Origin: Alphaproteobacteria bacterium
GTDB taxonomy: Bacteria; Pseudomonadota; Alphaproteobacteria; Thalassobaculales; Thalassobaculaceae
Length of the DNA stretch: 64,000 nucleotides
NCBI GenBank assembly: GCA_024742275.1
Contig: JANSYS010000004.1
Location: 62,001-126,000, forward strand
Reading direction: 5' to 3'
Positions 56,931 to 64,000 of this stretch are shown piece by piece. Below the pieces are notes generated by a model. It made no database searches, was not told the origin of the DNA, and saw only the letters and a program-made list of their open reading frames with translations. The translations under genes and the position numbers were made by a program. Positions within the stretch are counted from its first letter, which is position 1. Each line of letters opens with the position of its first letter.

Positions 56931-59264
56931 CTACTCCGCTGCTGCTGCTGTCGGCCGGGCCGCTTGGATCGCTGCCCAGATGCTGTCCGGCGTGGCCGGC
57001 ATGTCGATGTCGGTGACCCCGGCCGGGGCCAGAGCGTCGAGAACCGCGTTGATGACCGCCGGCGGCGCGCCTATGGCACCGGCCTCGCCGCAGCCCTTCA
57101 CGCCCAGCGGGTTCGTGGTGCAGCGGGTGGGGCTCATGGAGAAGTCCACCGGCGGCACGTTGTCGGCGCGGGGCAGGCAGTAGTCCATCAGCGAGCCGGT
57201 CACAAGCTGCGCGCGCTCGTCGTAGACGGTGCGCTCGAACAGCGCCTGCCCGACCCCCTGGGCCACGCCTCCATGCACCTGCCCTTCCAGCAGTAGCGGA
57301 TTCACCACCTCGCCGAAATCGTCGACCACGGTGAACTGTACCAAGTCTACGATGCCCGTATCGGGATCGATCTCGACCTCGCAGACATGGGTGCCGTTCG
57401 GATAGGTCGAGGCGGCCGGCTTGTACATCTCCTTAGCCTCGAGTCCCGGCTCGATGCCTTCGGGCATCTGCGCGGGGTCGCTCGCGGCGGCCGCAAGCTC
57501 GCCCAGCGTGATCGACCGGTCTGTGCCGACCACCGTGAATTTGCCGTCGGCGAGCTCCAGGTCCGCGTCCGCCGCCTCCAGGAGATATCCCGCCAGCATC
57601 CGCGCCTTGGCCGACACGCTCTGAATCGCCATGTGCAGAGCTGACCCGCCCGCAGGCAGGGATCGCGAGCCGTCCGTGCCGGCGCCGTTCTCGATGGCCG
57701 CCGTGTCGCCCTGGACAATCCGAACCTTGTCGTTGTCGACGCCGAAGGTTTCGCTGACAAGCTGGGTGTAGGCCGTCTCGTGTCCCTGGCCGGTCGAGCG
57801 GGTTCCGATCGGCACGACGATGGTGCCGTCAGGCTCGATGCGGATGTCCGACCATTCGGGACCGCCGCCGCCGCAGGCCTCGACATAGGTCGAAATGCCG
57901 ATCCCCCGCAGCTTTCCGGTCTTGGCGCTCGCCGCCTTGCGGGCGTCAATACCGGCCCAGTCCGCCCGTTCGAGCGCCTTGTCCAAATGGGCGGCGAAAT
58001 CGCCGCTGTCATAGGTCTCGCCGAGCGCCGTGGTGAACGGCATGGCGGACGCTGGAATGAAGTTGCGGCGGCGGATCTCGTCGCGCGGCAGACCGGCGAC
58101 TTTGGCGGCGACGTCGACCAGGCGCTCGATTAGGTAGGCCGCCTCCGGCCGTCCCGCCCCACGATAGGCATCGACCGGCAAGGTGTTGGTGAAGTAGTTC
58201 CGCACCCGGACGTGGATCGCGGGCGTCGCGTAGAGTCCGGCCAGCATACCGGATCCCGCCACGGTCGGGATCGCCGGGCCGTAGAGCGAGAGGTAGGCGC
58301 CGAGATCGGCCTTGGTGTCGACCGACAACGCCAGGAAGCGGCCGTCGGCATCCAGCGCCAGTCTGGCGTGGGAGACATGGTCCCGGCCCTGGGTGTCCGA
58401 GACGAAGGACTCGCCGCGTTCGGCGATCCATTTGACGGGGCGGCCAAGTTTGCCCGCTGCCCACAGAACCAGCGCGTGTTCCCGATAGGGGAAGATTTTC
58501 ATGCCGAATCCGCCGCCCACATCAGGCGAAACGCACCGGAACTTGGCGGGGTCGATGTCCAACACGCCCGCAATGACGTCGCGGACCCCGTGCGGGCCCT
58601 GGGTCGAGACGTAGAGGGTGACGTCTCCGGTCGCCGCGTCGACCACTCCGACCGCGCCCCGCGGCTCGATTGAATTCACCACGATCCGGTTGTTAACAAG
58701 CTGGAGTTCGGCGACCTTCGCGGCCTTGGCGAAGCCTGCCTCGACGGCGGCGGCGTCGCCGGTCTCCCAATCGAGACAGAGGTTCCCTGGCGCCGCCTCC
58801 CAGACCGTTGCCCCGCCGTCGACGGCCGACAATCCGGGGACGGCGGGCAATTCGACGTACTCCACATCGATCAACTCGGCGGCGTCGCGGGCCTGGTCGA
58901 GCGTCTCGGCGACGATCAGCGCCACCGCGTCGCCCACATGGCGGACACGATCCGTGACCAGCAGCGGGTAGTCAGGACCCACAGCCTTTTTTCCGTCCCG
59001 ACCTTTGAGCAGCGCTCCGCAGGGCAATGGTTTCACGCCGTCTGCGGCAAGATCCGCGCCGGTCAGCACCGCTTTCACGCCGGGGGCCCTCTGGGCGGCG
59101 GAAACATCGAGGGAAGCGATGTCCGCATGGGCGACGGGGCTGCGCAGCACAAAGGCTTTGAGAGCGCCATCGAAGGGCAAGTCGTCGGTATACTGACCGG
59201 TGCCGGTGAGGAATCGCTGGTCCTCGAGACGCTTCATCCCTTGTCCGATGCCGAACTTCGCCAT
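56931..59264 (-). CDS. xanthine dehydrogenase-family molybdenum hydroxylase, large subunit (lone)
   Basis: A 777-residue molybdopterin-cytosine-dinucleotide-binding subunit of the CoxL/xanthine dehydrogenase family. The N terminus is IGQGMKRLEDQRFLTGTGQY. The active-site loop reads AYRGAGRPEA, not the AYxCSFR of true CO dehydrogenase. The catalytic Glu is in VKGCGEAGAIGAPPAVI. The medium (FAD) and small ([2Fe-2S]) subunits are not next to it. It may pair with subunits coded elsewhere. The ATG at 59264 begins the homology. Substrate unknown. Confidence 0.88.
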   Translation of the reverse strand: MAKFGIGQGMKRLEDQRFLTGTGQYTDDLPFDGALKAFVLRSPVAHADIASLDVSAAQRAPGVKAVLTGADLAADGVKPLPCGALLKGRDGKKAVGPDYPLLVTDRVRHVGDAVALIVAETLDQARDAAELIDVEYVELPAVPGLSAVDGGATVWEAAPGNLCLDWETGDAAAVEAGFAKAAKVAELQLVNNRIVVNSIEPRGAVGVVDAATGDVTLYVSTQGPHGVRDVIAGVLDIDPAKFRCVSPDVGGGFGMKIFPYREHALVLWAAGKLGRPVKWIAERGESFVSDTQGRDHVSHARLALDADGRFLALSVDTKADLGAYLSLYGPAIPTVAGSGMLAGLYATPAIHVRVRNYFTNTLPVDAYRGAGRPEAAYLIERLVDVAAKVAGLPRDEIRRRNFIPASAMPFTTALGETYDSGDFAAHLDKALERADWAGIDARKAASAKTGKLRGIGISTYVEACGGGGPEWSDIRIEPDGTIVVPIGTRSTGQGHETAYTQLVSETFGVDNDKVRIVQGDTAAIENGAGTDGSRSLPAGGSALHMAIQSVSAKARMLAGYLLEAADADLELADGKFTVVGTDRSITLGELAAAASDPAQMPEGIEPGLEAKEMYKPAASTYPNGTHVCEVEIDPDTGIVDLVQFTVVDDFGEVVNPLLLEGQVHGGVAQGVGQALFERTVYDERAQLVTGSLMDYCLPRADNVPPVDFSMSPTRCTTNPLGVKGCGEAGAIGAPPAVINAVLDALAPAGVTDIDMPATPDSIWAAIQAARPTAAAAE

Positions 59265-59278
59265 TGCCTGCCTCGCCG

Positions 59279-59293
59279 GTTCGCGGTTGGTTT
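59279..59293 (+). promoter_or_regulatory. possible LexA-type site (GTTC-N7-GTTT)
   Basis: GTTC, seven bases, GTTT: one mismatch from the alphaproteobacterial LexA box GTTC-N7-GTTC. It lies about 94 bases before the SRAP gene, which in many bacteria belongs to the SOS set. It is also close to the start of the divergent large subunit gene. The match is suggestive only. Confidence 0.3.
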
Positions 59294-59386
59294 GGGGGAT
59301 CGTAGTCCCGAGACTCCACCGCGCCAAGGGGCGCGGCGAGGTGCCTGCGGAAGACTTCAGCGGCGAAGCAAGAGGGCGGTTCATCG

Positions 59387-60115
59387 ATGTGCGGGCGATA
59401 CAGCATCACAACGGCGCCGGAAGCCATACGTCGCCTCTTCGATGTGGACACGGCCCTGAATTTGGAGCCGCGCTGGAACATGGCGCCGACCCAGGCGGCG
59501 CCGGTCGTGAAGCTGATGGAGCACGGGCCAGCCAAGGGCCGACGCGTCCTCGCGATGATGCGTTGGGGGCTGGTTCCCTCCTGGGCGAAGGATATCGATA
59601 TCGGCGCGAAGATGATCAACGCCCGTTCGGAGACGGTCGCGGAGAAGCCTGCCTTCCGTGGGGCCTACAAGTACCGGCGCTGTGTCGTTCCCGCGGATGG
59701 TTTCTACGAATGGCGAACCGAGGCGGGGGTAAAGCAGCCATATAGGGTGGCGCGCAGGGACCGAGCGCCTTTCGCCTTTGCGGGCCTTTGGGAACTATGG
59801 GAGGGGACAGGAGAGGGAAGCGCTCTGGAAACCTTCACGATCCTGACCACCGAGGCGAATGAGGCGATCGCCGATATCCATCACCGGATGCCGGTGATGC
59901 TGTTCGAGAAGGACGCCTTCGCGGCGTGGATGGGGACGGATTTCGAGAAAGCCGCCAGCCTGATGCGGCCGTGCGACCCTTCGGTGATTGAGGCTTACCC
60001 GGTTGATAGGCGGGTCGGCAATGTCCGCAACGACGATCCCGACCTTGCCGACCCGGTAACGCTTGAGCCGCGGGAAGAAGCACCCCGGAAACCCACTCAA
60101 GGGTCGCTGTTCTAA
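59387..60115 (+). CDS. SOS response-associated peptidase (SRAP/YedK family)
   Basis: A 242-residue SRAP protein, the family of YedK and human HMCES, which forms a stable crosslink with abasic sites in single-stranded DNA. Cys2 (MCGRYSITT), the Asn in NARSETVAEKPAF, the Glu in PADGFYEW and the His in IHHRMPVML make up the known active site. All are present. It converges on a small membrane protein gene 7 bases away. Confidence 0.93.
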   Translation: MCGRYSITTAPEAIRRLFDVDTALNLEPRWNMAPTQAAPVVKLMEHGPAKGRRVLAMMRWGLVPSWAKDIDIGAKMINARSETVAEKPAFRGAYKYRRCVVPADGFYEWRTEAGVKQPYRVARRDRAPFAFAGLWELWEGTGEGSALETFTILTTEANEAIADIHHRMPVMLFEKDAFAAWMGTDFEKAASLMRPCDPSVIEAYPVDRRVGNVRNDDPDLADPVTLEPREEAPRKPTQGSLF

Positions 60116-60122
60116 AGCCCGG

Positions 60123-60383
60123 TCACCCGACGATCCAGGACGCCACAACGCTTACGGCGATCATCGTCGCGGAAGCGGCGGATGCGAGCGCGGCACGACG
60201 GTTCAGGATGGCGGCCCGCTGGAGCGCCACCACGATGCGGTTGAGATCGGCCGCGTCGAGTTCCTCGTCCTTCGAGATCCGCCTCGGCGGCCGCCCTCCC
60301 GCCCGGTACCAGAACCATGCGGCGAGCAGGGCTGTGCCGACGGCGGCGATGTCGATGACATTCAGAAGGGCGATATCGCTCAT
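60123..60383 (-). CDS. small membrane protein of unknown function
   Basis: An 86-residue protein with a helix near each end: VIDIAAVGTALLAAWFWYRA and ALASAASATMIAVSVVASWI. A charged middle part (RRISKDEELDAADLNRIVVA) separates them. No family recognised. It converges on the SRAP gene. Confidence 0.6.
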   Translation of the reverse strand: MSDIALLNVIDIAAVGTALLAAWFWYRAGGRPPRRISKDEELDAADLNRIVVALQRAAILNRRAALASAASATMIAVSVVASWIVG

Positions 60384-60507
60384 ATCCGCATGGTCCGACT
60401 CAGCGGCTCAAATTGACCTGGATTTCCGAGATCTGCGCTTTGGTTCATGCCGGCCGTCTTGAAACGGACCCGACAGCGGTCGGCACGGGCCGTCCGCAGT
60501 TGGCCCC

Positions 60508-61614
60508 CTACGCTGCGCAGCGGCTGTAAATCTCCGACGTCCGCTGGGTGAAGCCGATCGGTGAGGTGTCGCCGATCAGCTGGATGTCATCCGGGCCGAG
60601 CTTTTGGTAGTGCTCGACCAGCACGTCGGAGCGCCGGATATACCAAGTGTACTCGTCTTCTAGGGTCTCTATGACCGGAACCGGCTGGTACGGGCTGCGG
60701 CCTGCCGCCTTCAGCACATACGCATCGGGACGGAAGTCGACATATTCCTCGTCGCACTTGCCGTAGGACCACCGGCCCTGCAAGCCGGCCGCGACGCCGG
60801 GGAAGCTCTCAGTGTCGCCGGCTGTCTGCGGCATCACCATGCCGTCGGAAGCGGATGGACTCCGCTCAGCCCCCATCGCGGCGTCCTTCCAGTCGCGCAG
60901 CATTTCGATGTAGCGTGGAGCCGGGTCGACCTTGAAGGCGACCATGAGAGCAGCCGCCGCCCCGAGGATCAGCACCAGGGCGATGAGCACGGTCCCGATC
61001 ATGAAGAAGGCACGACCGCGCCGCCGCGGCTCCGGGCGGAAATCCGGCGGAGGACCGATAGGTTCCTCCATCGCCTGGGCGTCGCGGGCAAACCCCAGGG
61101 ACCGCAGATCCTCGCTGGTCGCCTGCTCCTCGCCATAGGCGGTTCTGCGCCGCAAGGGAGGCGCGTCGTCGGTCTCGCGAGGTTGCGCGGCGCTTTCGGA
61201 GCCGTCGGCTCCGGCGGGATCCCGGATGTCCGCGTCGTCGCGATCCGCTTCCAGCTGGGCCGCGTGAATTGCCGCTGCGAAACTGCCACCGCTCTCGGCC
61301 GAGCCGTCTTCCTGATCCGGGGTCGGTTCCTCGAATGCGGACAGGTCTTCCGAGGGCGCGTCGTCGTCCTCCGCGAACGGTTCGCCAAGGGACAGGTCAA
61401 TGGAGGACCGGTCTACGAAGAAGATCTGGCTGAACTCCCATTCGCCGACCGTCTCGTTCCAGTCGCCGGCGACCACCCGCAACTCGCCGTCTTCCTCGCC
61501 GTCGAATTCCCGGGCAATGGAGGAGACAAGGACTGAAACGCTCTGGGCGCGCTCCAGGGTCTCCCACCCGGTCGCGGCGCGCTTTTGCAGAAAATAGACG
61601 TCAAATCGGCGCAT
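60508..61614 (-). CDS. single-pass membrane protein downstream of a c-di-GMP enzyme
   Basis: A 368-residue protein. Residues 1-75 form a small compact domain (MRRFDVYFLQKRAATGWETL). Residues ~80-200 are acidic and low-complexity. One helix follows (AFFMIGTVLIALVLILGAAA), then a ~140-residue extracytoplasmic domain with two cysteines (GRWSYGKCDEEYVDFRPD and IYSRCAA), perhaps a disulfide. It starts 12 bases after the GGDEF-EAL gene ends and so is probably in its operon. Family not recognised. Confidence 0.7.
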   Translation of the reverse strand: MRRFDVYFLQKRAATGWETLERAQSVSVLVSSIAREFDGEEDGELRVVAGDWNETVGEWEFSQIFFVDRSSIDLSLGEPFAEDDDAPSEDLSAFEEPTPDQEDGSAESGGSFAAAIHAAQLEADRDDADIRDPAGADGSESAAQPRETDDAPPLRRRTAYGEEQATSEDLRSLGFARDAQAMEEPIGPPPDFRPEPRRRGRAFFMIGTVLIALVLILGAAAALMVAFKVDPAPRYIEMLRDWKDAAMGAERSPSASDGMVMPQTAGDTESFPGVAAGLQGRWSYGKCDEEYVDFRPDAYVLKAAGRSPYQPVPVIETLEDEYTWYIRRSDVLVEHYQKLGPDDIQLIGDTSPIGFTQRTSEIYSRCAA

Positions 61615-61626
61615 TGCGTCGAGCCT

Positions 61627-64000
61627 CTACCAGCTTCTGTTCTCGCTCAGCAGCCGCTCGACGCCGGCGATATCCAGGGGCTGGGAGAAAAGATAGCCCT
61701 GGGCGAAGCCGCAGCCGATGGCCCGCAATTGGGCGAGCTGTTCGGGAGTCTCGACGCCTTCGGCGATCACGTCCAGTCTCAGGTTCTGAGCAAGGAGGGA
61801 AATCGTGCGCACGATCTCCAGGTTGTGCCGGTTGCGCCCCATGTCCTGCACGAACGATTTGTCGATCTTCAAGGTGTCGATCGGGAACGTGTGGAGATAG
61901 CTGAGAGAGCTGTAACCGGTCCCGAAATCGTCGACGCAGATCTGAATGTTCAGCGCTTTGAGGTCTTGGAGCATCTGGGCGGAGAGATTGGCGTTCTCCA
62001 TCAGTGCGCTTTCGGTGATCTCCAGCTTCAGGCCGGCCGGGTCCATGCCCGTGCCCTCAAGGCTCCCCGTCACCATGCGGACGAGATCGTACTGGTTGAA
62101 CTGTCGGCTGGAGAGGTTGACGCTCACTTCCAGTGGGCCGGTCTTGCCGAAGCGTTTGCGCCAGTTCACCGTCTGCTCGCAGGCTTGGCGAAGAACGAAC
62201 TGGCCGAGCTCTACGATCATCCCGGTTTCTTCGGCCAGAGGAATGAAGTCCGCCGGCGATACCTCGCCGCGTTCGGCGTGCATCCACCTTGCCAGGGCCT
62301 CGAAACCCTGAATTCGACCGTTCGCCAGGGAGATGATCGGCTGGTAGCGCAGGGCGATCTCGCCACGCTCCAGGGCGCGACGGAGGTCCGTCTCCATATC
62401 GAGCGGCGTCACGGCGGTCCCGCGCATGTTCTGATCGAACGCGACCGCTTGCGCCTTGCCGAGTTCCTTGGCCTTGTACATGGCAAGTTCGGCGTCGCGC
62501 AGGATGTCTTCCGGTCTGGCATATCCTTCAGTGGCGTGGGCGGCGCCCATGGACGCAGTGGCGAAGATTTCCTTGCCGCTCAGCGTGAATGGCGATGCCA
62601 GGGCCTTTTGCAGCATGTCACAGACGCCGAGCGTCTCGCCCTTGTCGGCCACATCTTCCAGCAGCATGGCGAACTCGTCGCCGCCGAGTCGGGCAACCGT
62701 GTCGCCGAACTTTAGATTGTGCTCAAGCCGTCGGGCGGCGGCGATGATCAGGTCGTCGCCGTGTGTGTGTCCCAGGCTTTCGTTCACGACCTTGAAACGG
62801 TCCAGATCCAGGTAGACGACGCCGAAACCGGCCGAGGGGTTTCGCCTGTGCCGAGCAAGCGCTTGGCGCACACGCTCCAGAAACAGCGTCCGGTTCGGCA
62901 GGCCGGTCAAATTGTCGTGCAGGGCGTCGTGGATCGACTGTTCCTCGACCCGCTTGCGGTCCGTAACGTCGGTCATCGATCCGGCAATGCGGTACGCGTG
63001 TTGCGCATCGTCCCGGACCGCCAGACCGCGCACGAGCATCCAACGATAGGTTCCGTCCCGGTGGCGAACCCGGTGCTCGCTCTCGAAGTTGCCGACGGCG
63101 CCGCTCAGATGTGCGTCCAACTGCGCGGTTACCCGCTGCACGTCCTCTGGATGGATGCGGCTGAACCACTCCTCCGCGCCGTCCCCGACATCGTCGTTGG
63201 AATAGCCCAGCATCTCCTTCCAGCGCGGAGAGAGGTAGATCGAATTCTTCTCGAGATCCCAGTCCCAGAGGCCGTCGTTGGAGCCGGCGGCGGCGAGCGC
63301 GTATCGTTCCTCGCTCTGGCGTAGGGCGCGCTGCGCCTCTTCGCGCGCGGTGATGTCGTCATAGACGATCACGCATCCGCCCTGACTCATCGGCGTGATC
63401 CGCACTTCCAGAAGCCGGCCTGCCAGATTCCGTCGCTCGTAGGTCTTGCCCGGTGTCGACCGCACCATCTCCGCGATCTCGTCGGCGAGTTCCGTTGGGC
63501 TCCCGTCGCCGTACTCGCCTTTGGCGGCGAGGTGGCGGAGGATGTCGATCATCGGCGTTCCGCTGCTCGCGAACGTCGTGGGCAGATCGAGCAGTTCGAA
63601 GAAGCGCGAGTTCCAGGTGACCAGGCGCCACTGGCCGTCATAGGCGCAAATTCCCTGGCTTATATTCTCGATCGTATTGTGAAGAAGGGCTGTGAACTTG
63701 GTCGCGTCGTCGACGTTCCGCCGGTCTTCCGTAACGTCTCGATAGTGGACGATACGACCATCTTCGGCGGTGCTGTGATCGATGACCCGGACCCACCGAC
63801 CGCTGGCGAGGCGTCCATCGATCCGGCCCCGAGATCGGCGGTGGGCGTCCAAGCGACGTTCCCGCCAGGTTTCGGCTTCGCCCGGAAACCTGGAGCGGCT
63901 CTTGGCGTCGACGTCGATGTCCAGGAGATCAGAAAACCTCACGCCCGGACGCAGGTGATCCTTGAGATGCGGGAAAAAGCGCAGGACCGGCTCAGTGAAC
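61627..64000 (-). CDS. PAS-GGDEF-EAL protein (cyclic-di-GMP turnover), N terminus cut by window end
   Basis: The frame is open to the right edge, so the start lies outside. About 790 residues are seen. Counting from the codon at 63942, PAS_7-like regions (~1-75 and 85-200) and a PAS_3-like region (~205-330) precede GGDEF at 420-424 (RLGGDEFAML) and EAL at 548-550 (FEALARW). The DDFGTGYSSL motif is intact. Both catalytic sites look complete, so it could make or break down cyclic-di-GMP. The inhibitory RxxD reads KFGD, so product inhibition may be lost. No membrane helix is seen in the visible part. Confidence 0.93.
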   Translation of the reverse strand, partial: FTEPVLRFFPHLKDHLRPGVRFSDLLDIDVDAKSRSRFPGEAETWRERRLDAHRRSRGRIDGRLASGRWVRVIDHSTAEDGRIVHYRDVTEDRRNVDDATKFTALLHNTIENISQGICAYDGQWRLVTWNSRFFELLDLPTTFASSGTPMIDILRHLAAKGEYGDGSPTELADEIAEMVRSTPGKTYERRNLAGRLLEVRITPMSQGGCVIVYDDITAREEAQRALRQSEERYALAAAGSNDGLWDWDLEKNSIYLSPRWKEMLGYSNDDVGDGAEEWFSRIHPEDVQRVTAQLDAHLSGAVGNFESEHRVRHRDGTYRWMLVRGLAVRDDAQHAYRIAGSMTDVTDRKRVEEQSIHDALHDNLTGLPNRTLFLERVRQALARHRRNPSAGFGVVYLDLDRFKVVNESLGHTHGDDLIIAAARRLEHNLKFGDTVARLGGDEFAMLLEDVADKGETLGVCDMLQKALASPFTLSGKEIFATASMGAAHATEGYARPEDILRDAELAMYKAKELGKAQAVAFDQNMRGTAVTPLDMETDLRRALERGEIALRYQPIISLANGRIQGFEALARWMHAERGEVSPADFIPLAEETGMIVELGQFVLRQACEQTVNWRKRFGKTGPLEVSVNLSSRQFNQYDLVRMVTGSLEGTGMDPAGLKLEITESALMENANLSAQMLQDLKALNIQICVDDFGTGYSSLSYLHTFPIDTLKIDKSFVQDMGRNRHNLEIVRTISLLAQNLRLDVIAEGVETPEQLAQLRAIGCGFAQGYLFSQPLDIAGVERLLSENRSW

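Overview
The window is 64 kb of GC-rich bacterial chromosome, densely packed with genes on both strands. Gene content and order suggest an alphaproteobacterium, probably Rhodospirillales-like. The evidence is a purC-purS-purQ-purL-bolA-grxD run, an F1-ATPase zeta inhibitor gene (DUF1476), UbiH-type hydroxylase, PAS_5 proteins and DUF1217. This placement is inference from gene families, not from a phylogeny. I found 62 protein genes, two of them cut by the window edges. I saw no rRNA, tRNA, CRISPR array, insertion sequence, prophage or integrase. No gene-free stretch exceeds 300 bases; the longest is about 260 bases before the intradiol dioxygenase.

Layout. 1-6.1 kb: 3' end of dxs, an NMT1-like binding protein, a 2OG-Fe(II) oxygenase, a Tat-exported aldo/keto reductase coupled to a DUF6064 membrane protein, and a UbiH-type monooxygenase. 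6.2-11.1 kb (-): an HlyD / RbbA-like double ATPase-permease / ABC-2 permease exporter. 11.2-15.1 kb: DUF2254 protein (-) divergent from a SulP transporter and a tandem universal stress protein (+). 15.1-23.1 kb (-): the purine cluster purC, purS, purQ, purL followed by bolA, grxD, DUF3592 and a HAD phosphatase, with a PAS-type histidine kinase between purS and purQ. 23.3-29.2 kb: NRDE protein, zeta inhibitor, thioredoxin-like/2OG oxygenase fusion, GNAT, purB, mtnA. 29.3-35.7 kb: peptide-type binding protein, two convergent PAS_5 proteins, GST-CMD-MDR run, ArsR regulator and DUF454 protein. 35.9-38.9 kb: RNA methyltransferase, fumC, ribbon-helix-helix protein. 38.9-47.7 kb: cysteine-free DUF1217-like protein, gamma-glutamyltransferase-like enzyme, exported intradiol dioxygenase, FliL-like protein, enolase-superfamily epimerase, methyltransferase. 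47.9-56.1 kb: GNAT/LysR pair, SDR, non-pyrrolysine MttB homologue, phenylalanine hydroxylase, threonine aldolase. 56.1-64 kb: cysQ with a lone molybdenum hydroxylase large subunit, SRAP, and a PAS-GGDEF-EAL protein with a membrane-anchored partner.

How the genes work together. Most of the window is housekeeping: isoprenoid, purine, methionine salvage, TCA, phenylalanine and sulfur-nucleotide metabolism. The purine genes supply the three-part FGAM synthase (PurS, PurQ, PurL), SAICAR synthase and adenylosuccinate lyase. BolA and the monothiol glutaredoxin form a known iron-sulfur pair.

No clearly new multi-gene system stands out. The best leads are the histidine kinase inside the purine operon, the cysteine-free DUF1217 protein with a perfect palindrome inside its promoter, the 10-bp inverted repeat before the ArsR gene, the 9-bp inverted repeat before the exporter operon, the 2OG oxygenase whose metal-binding HxD reads HRN, and the SulP gene with an ideal ribosome site but no normal start codon after it.
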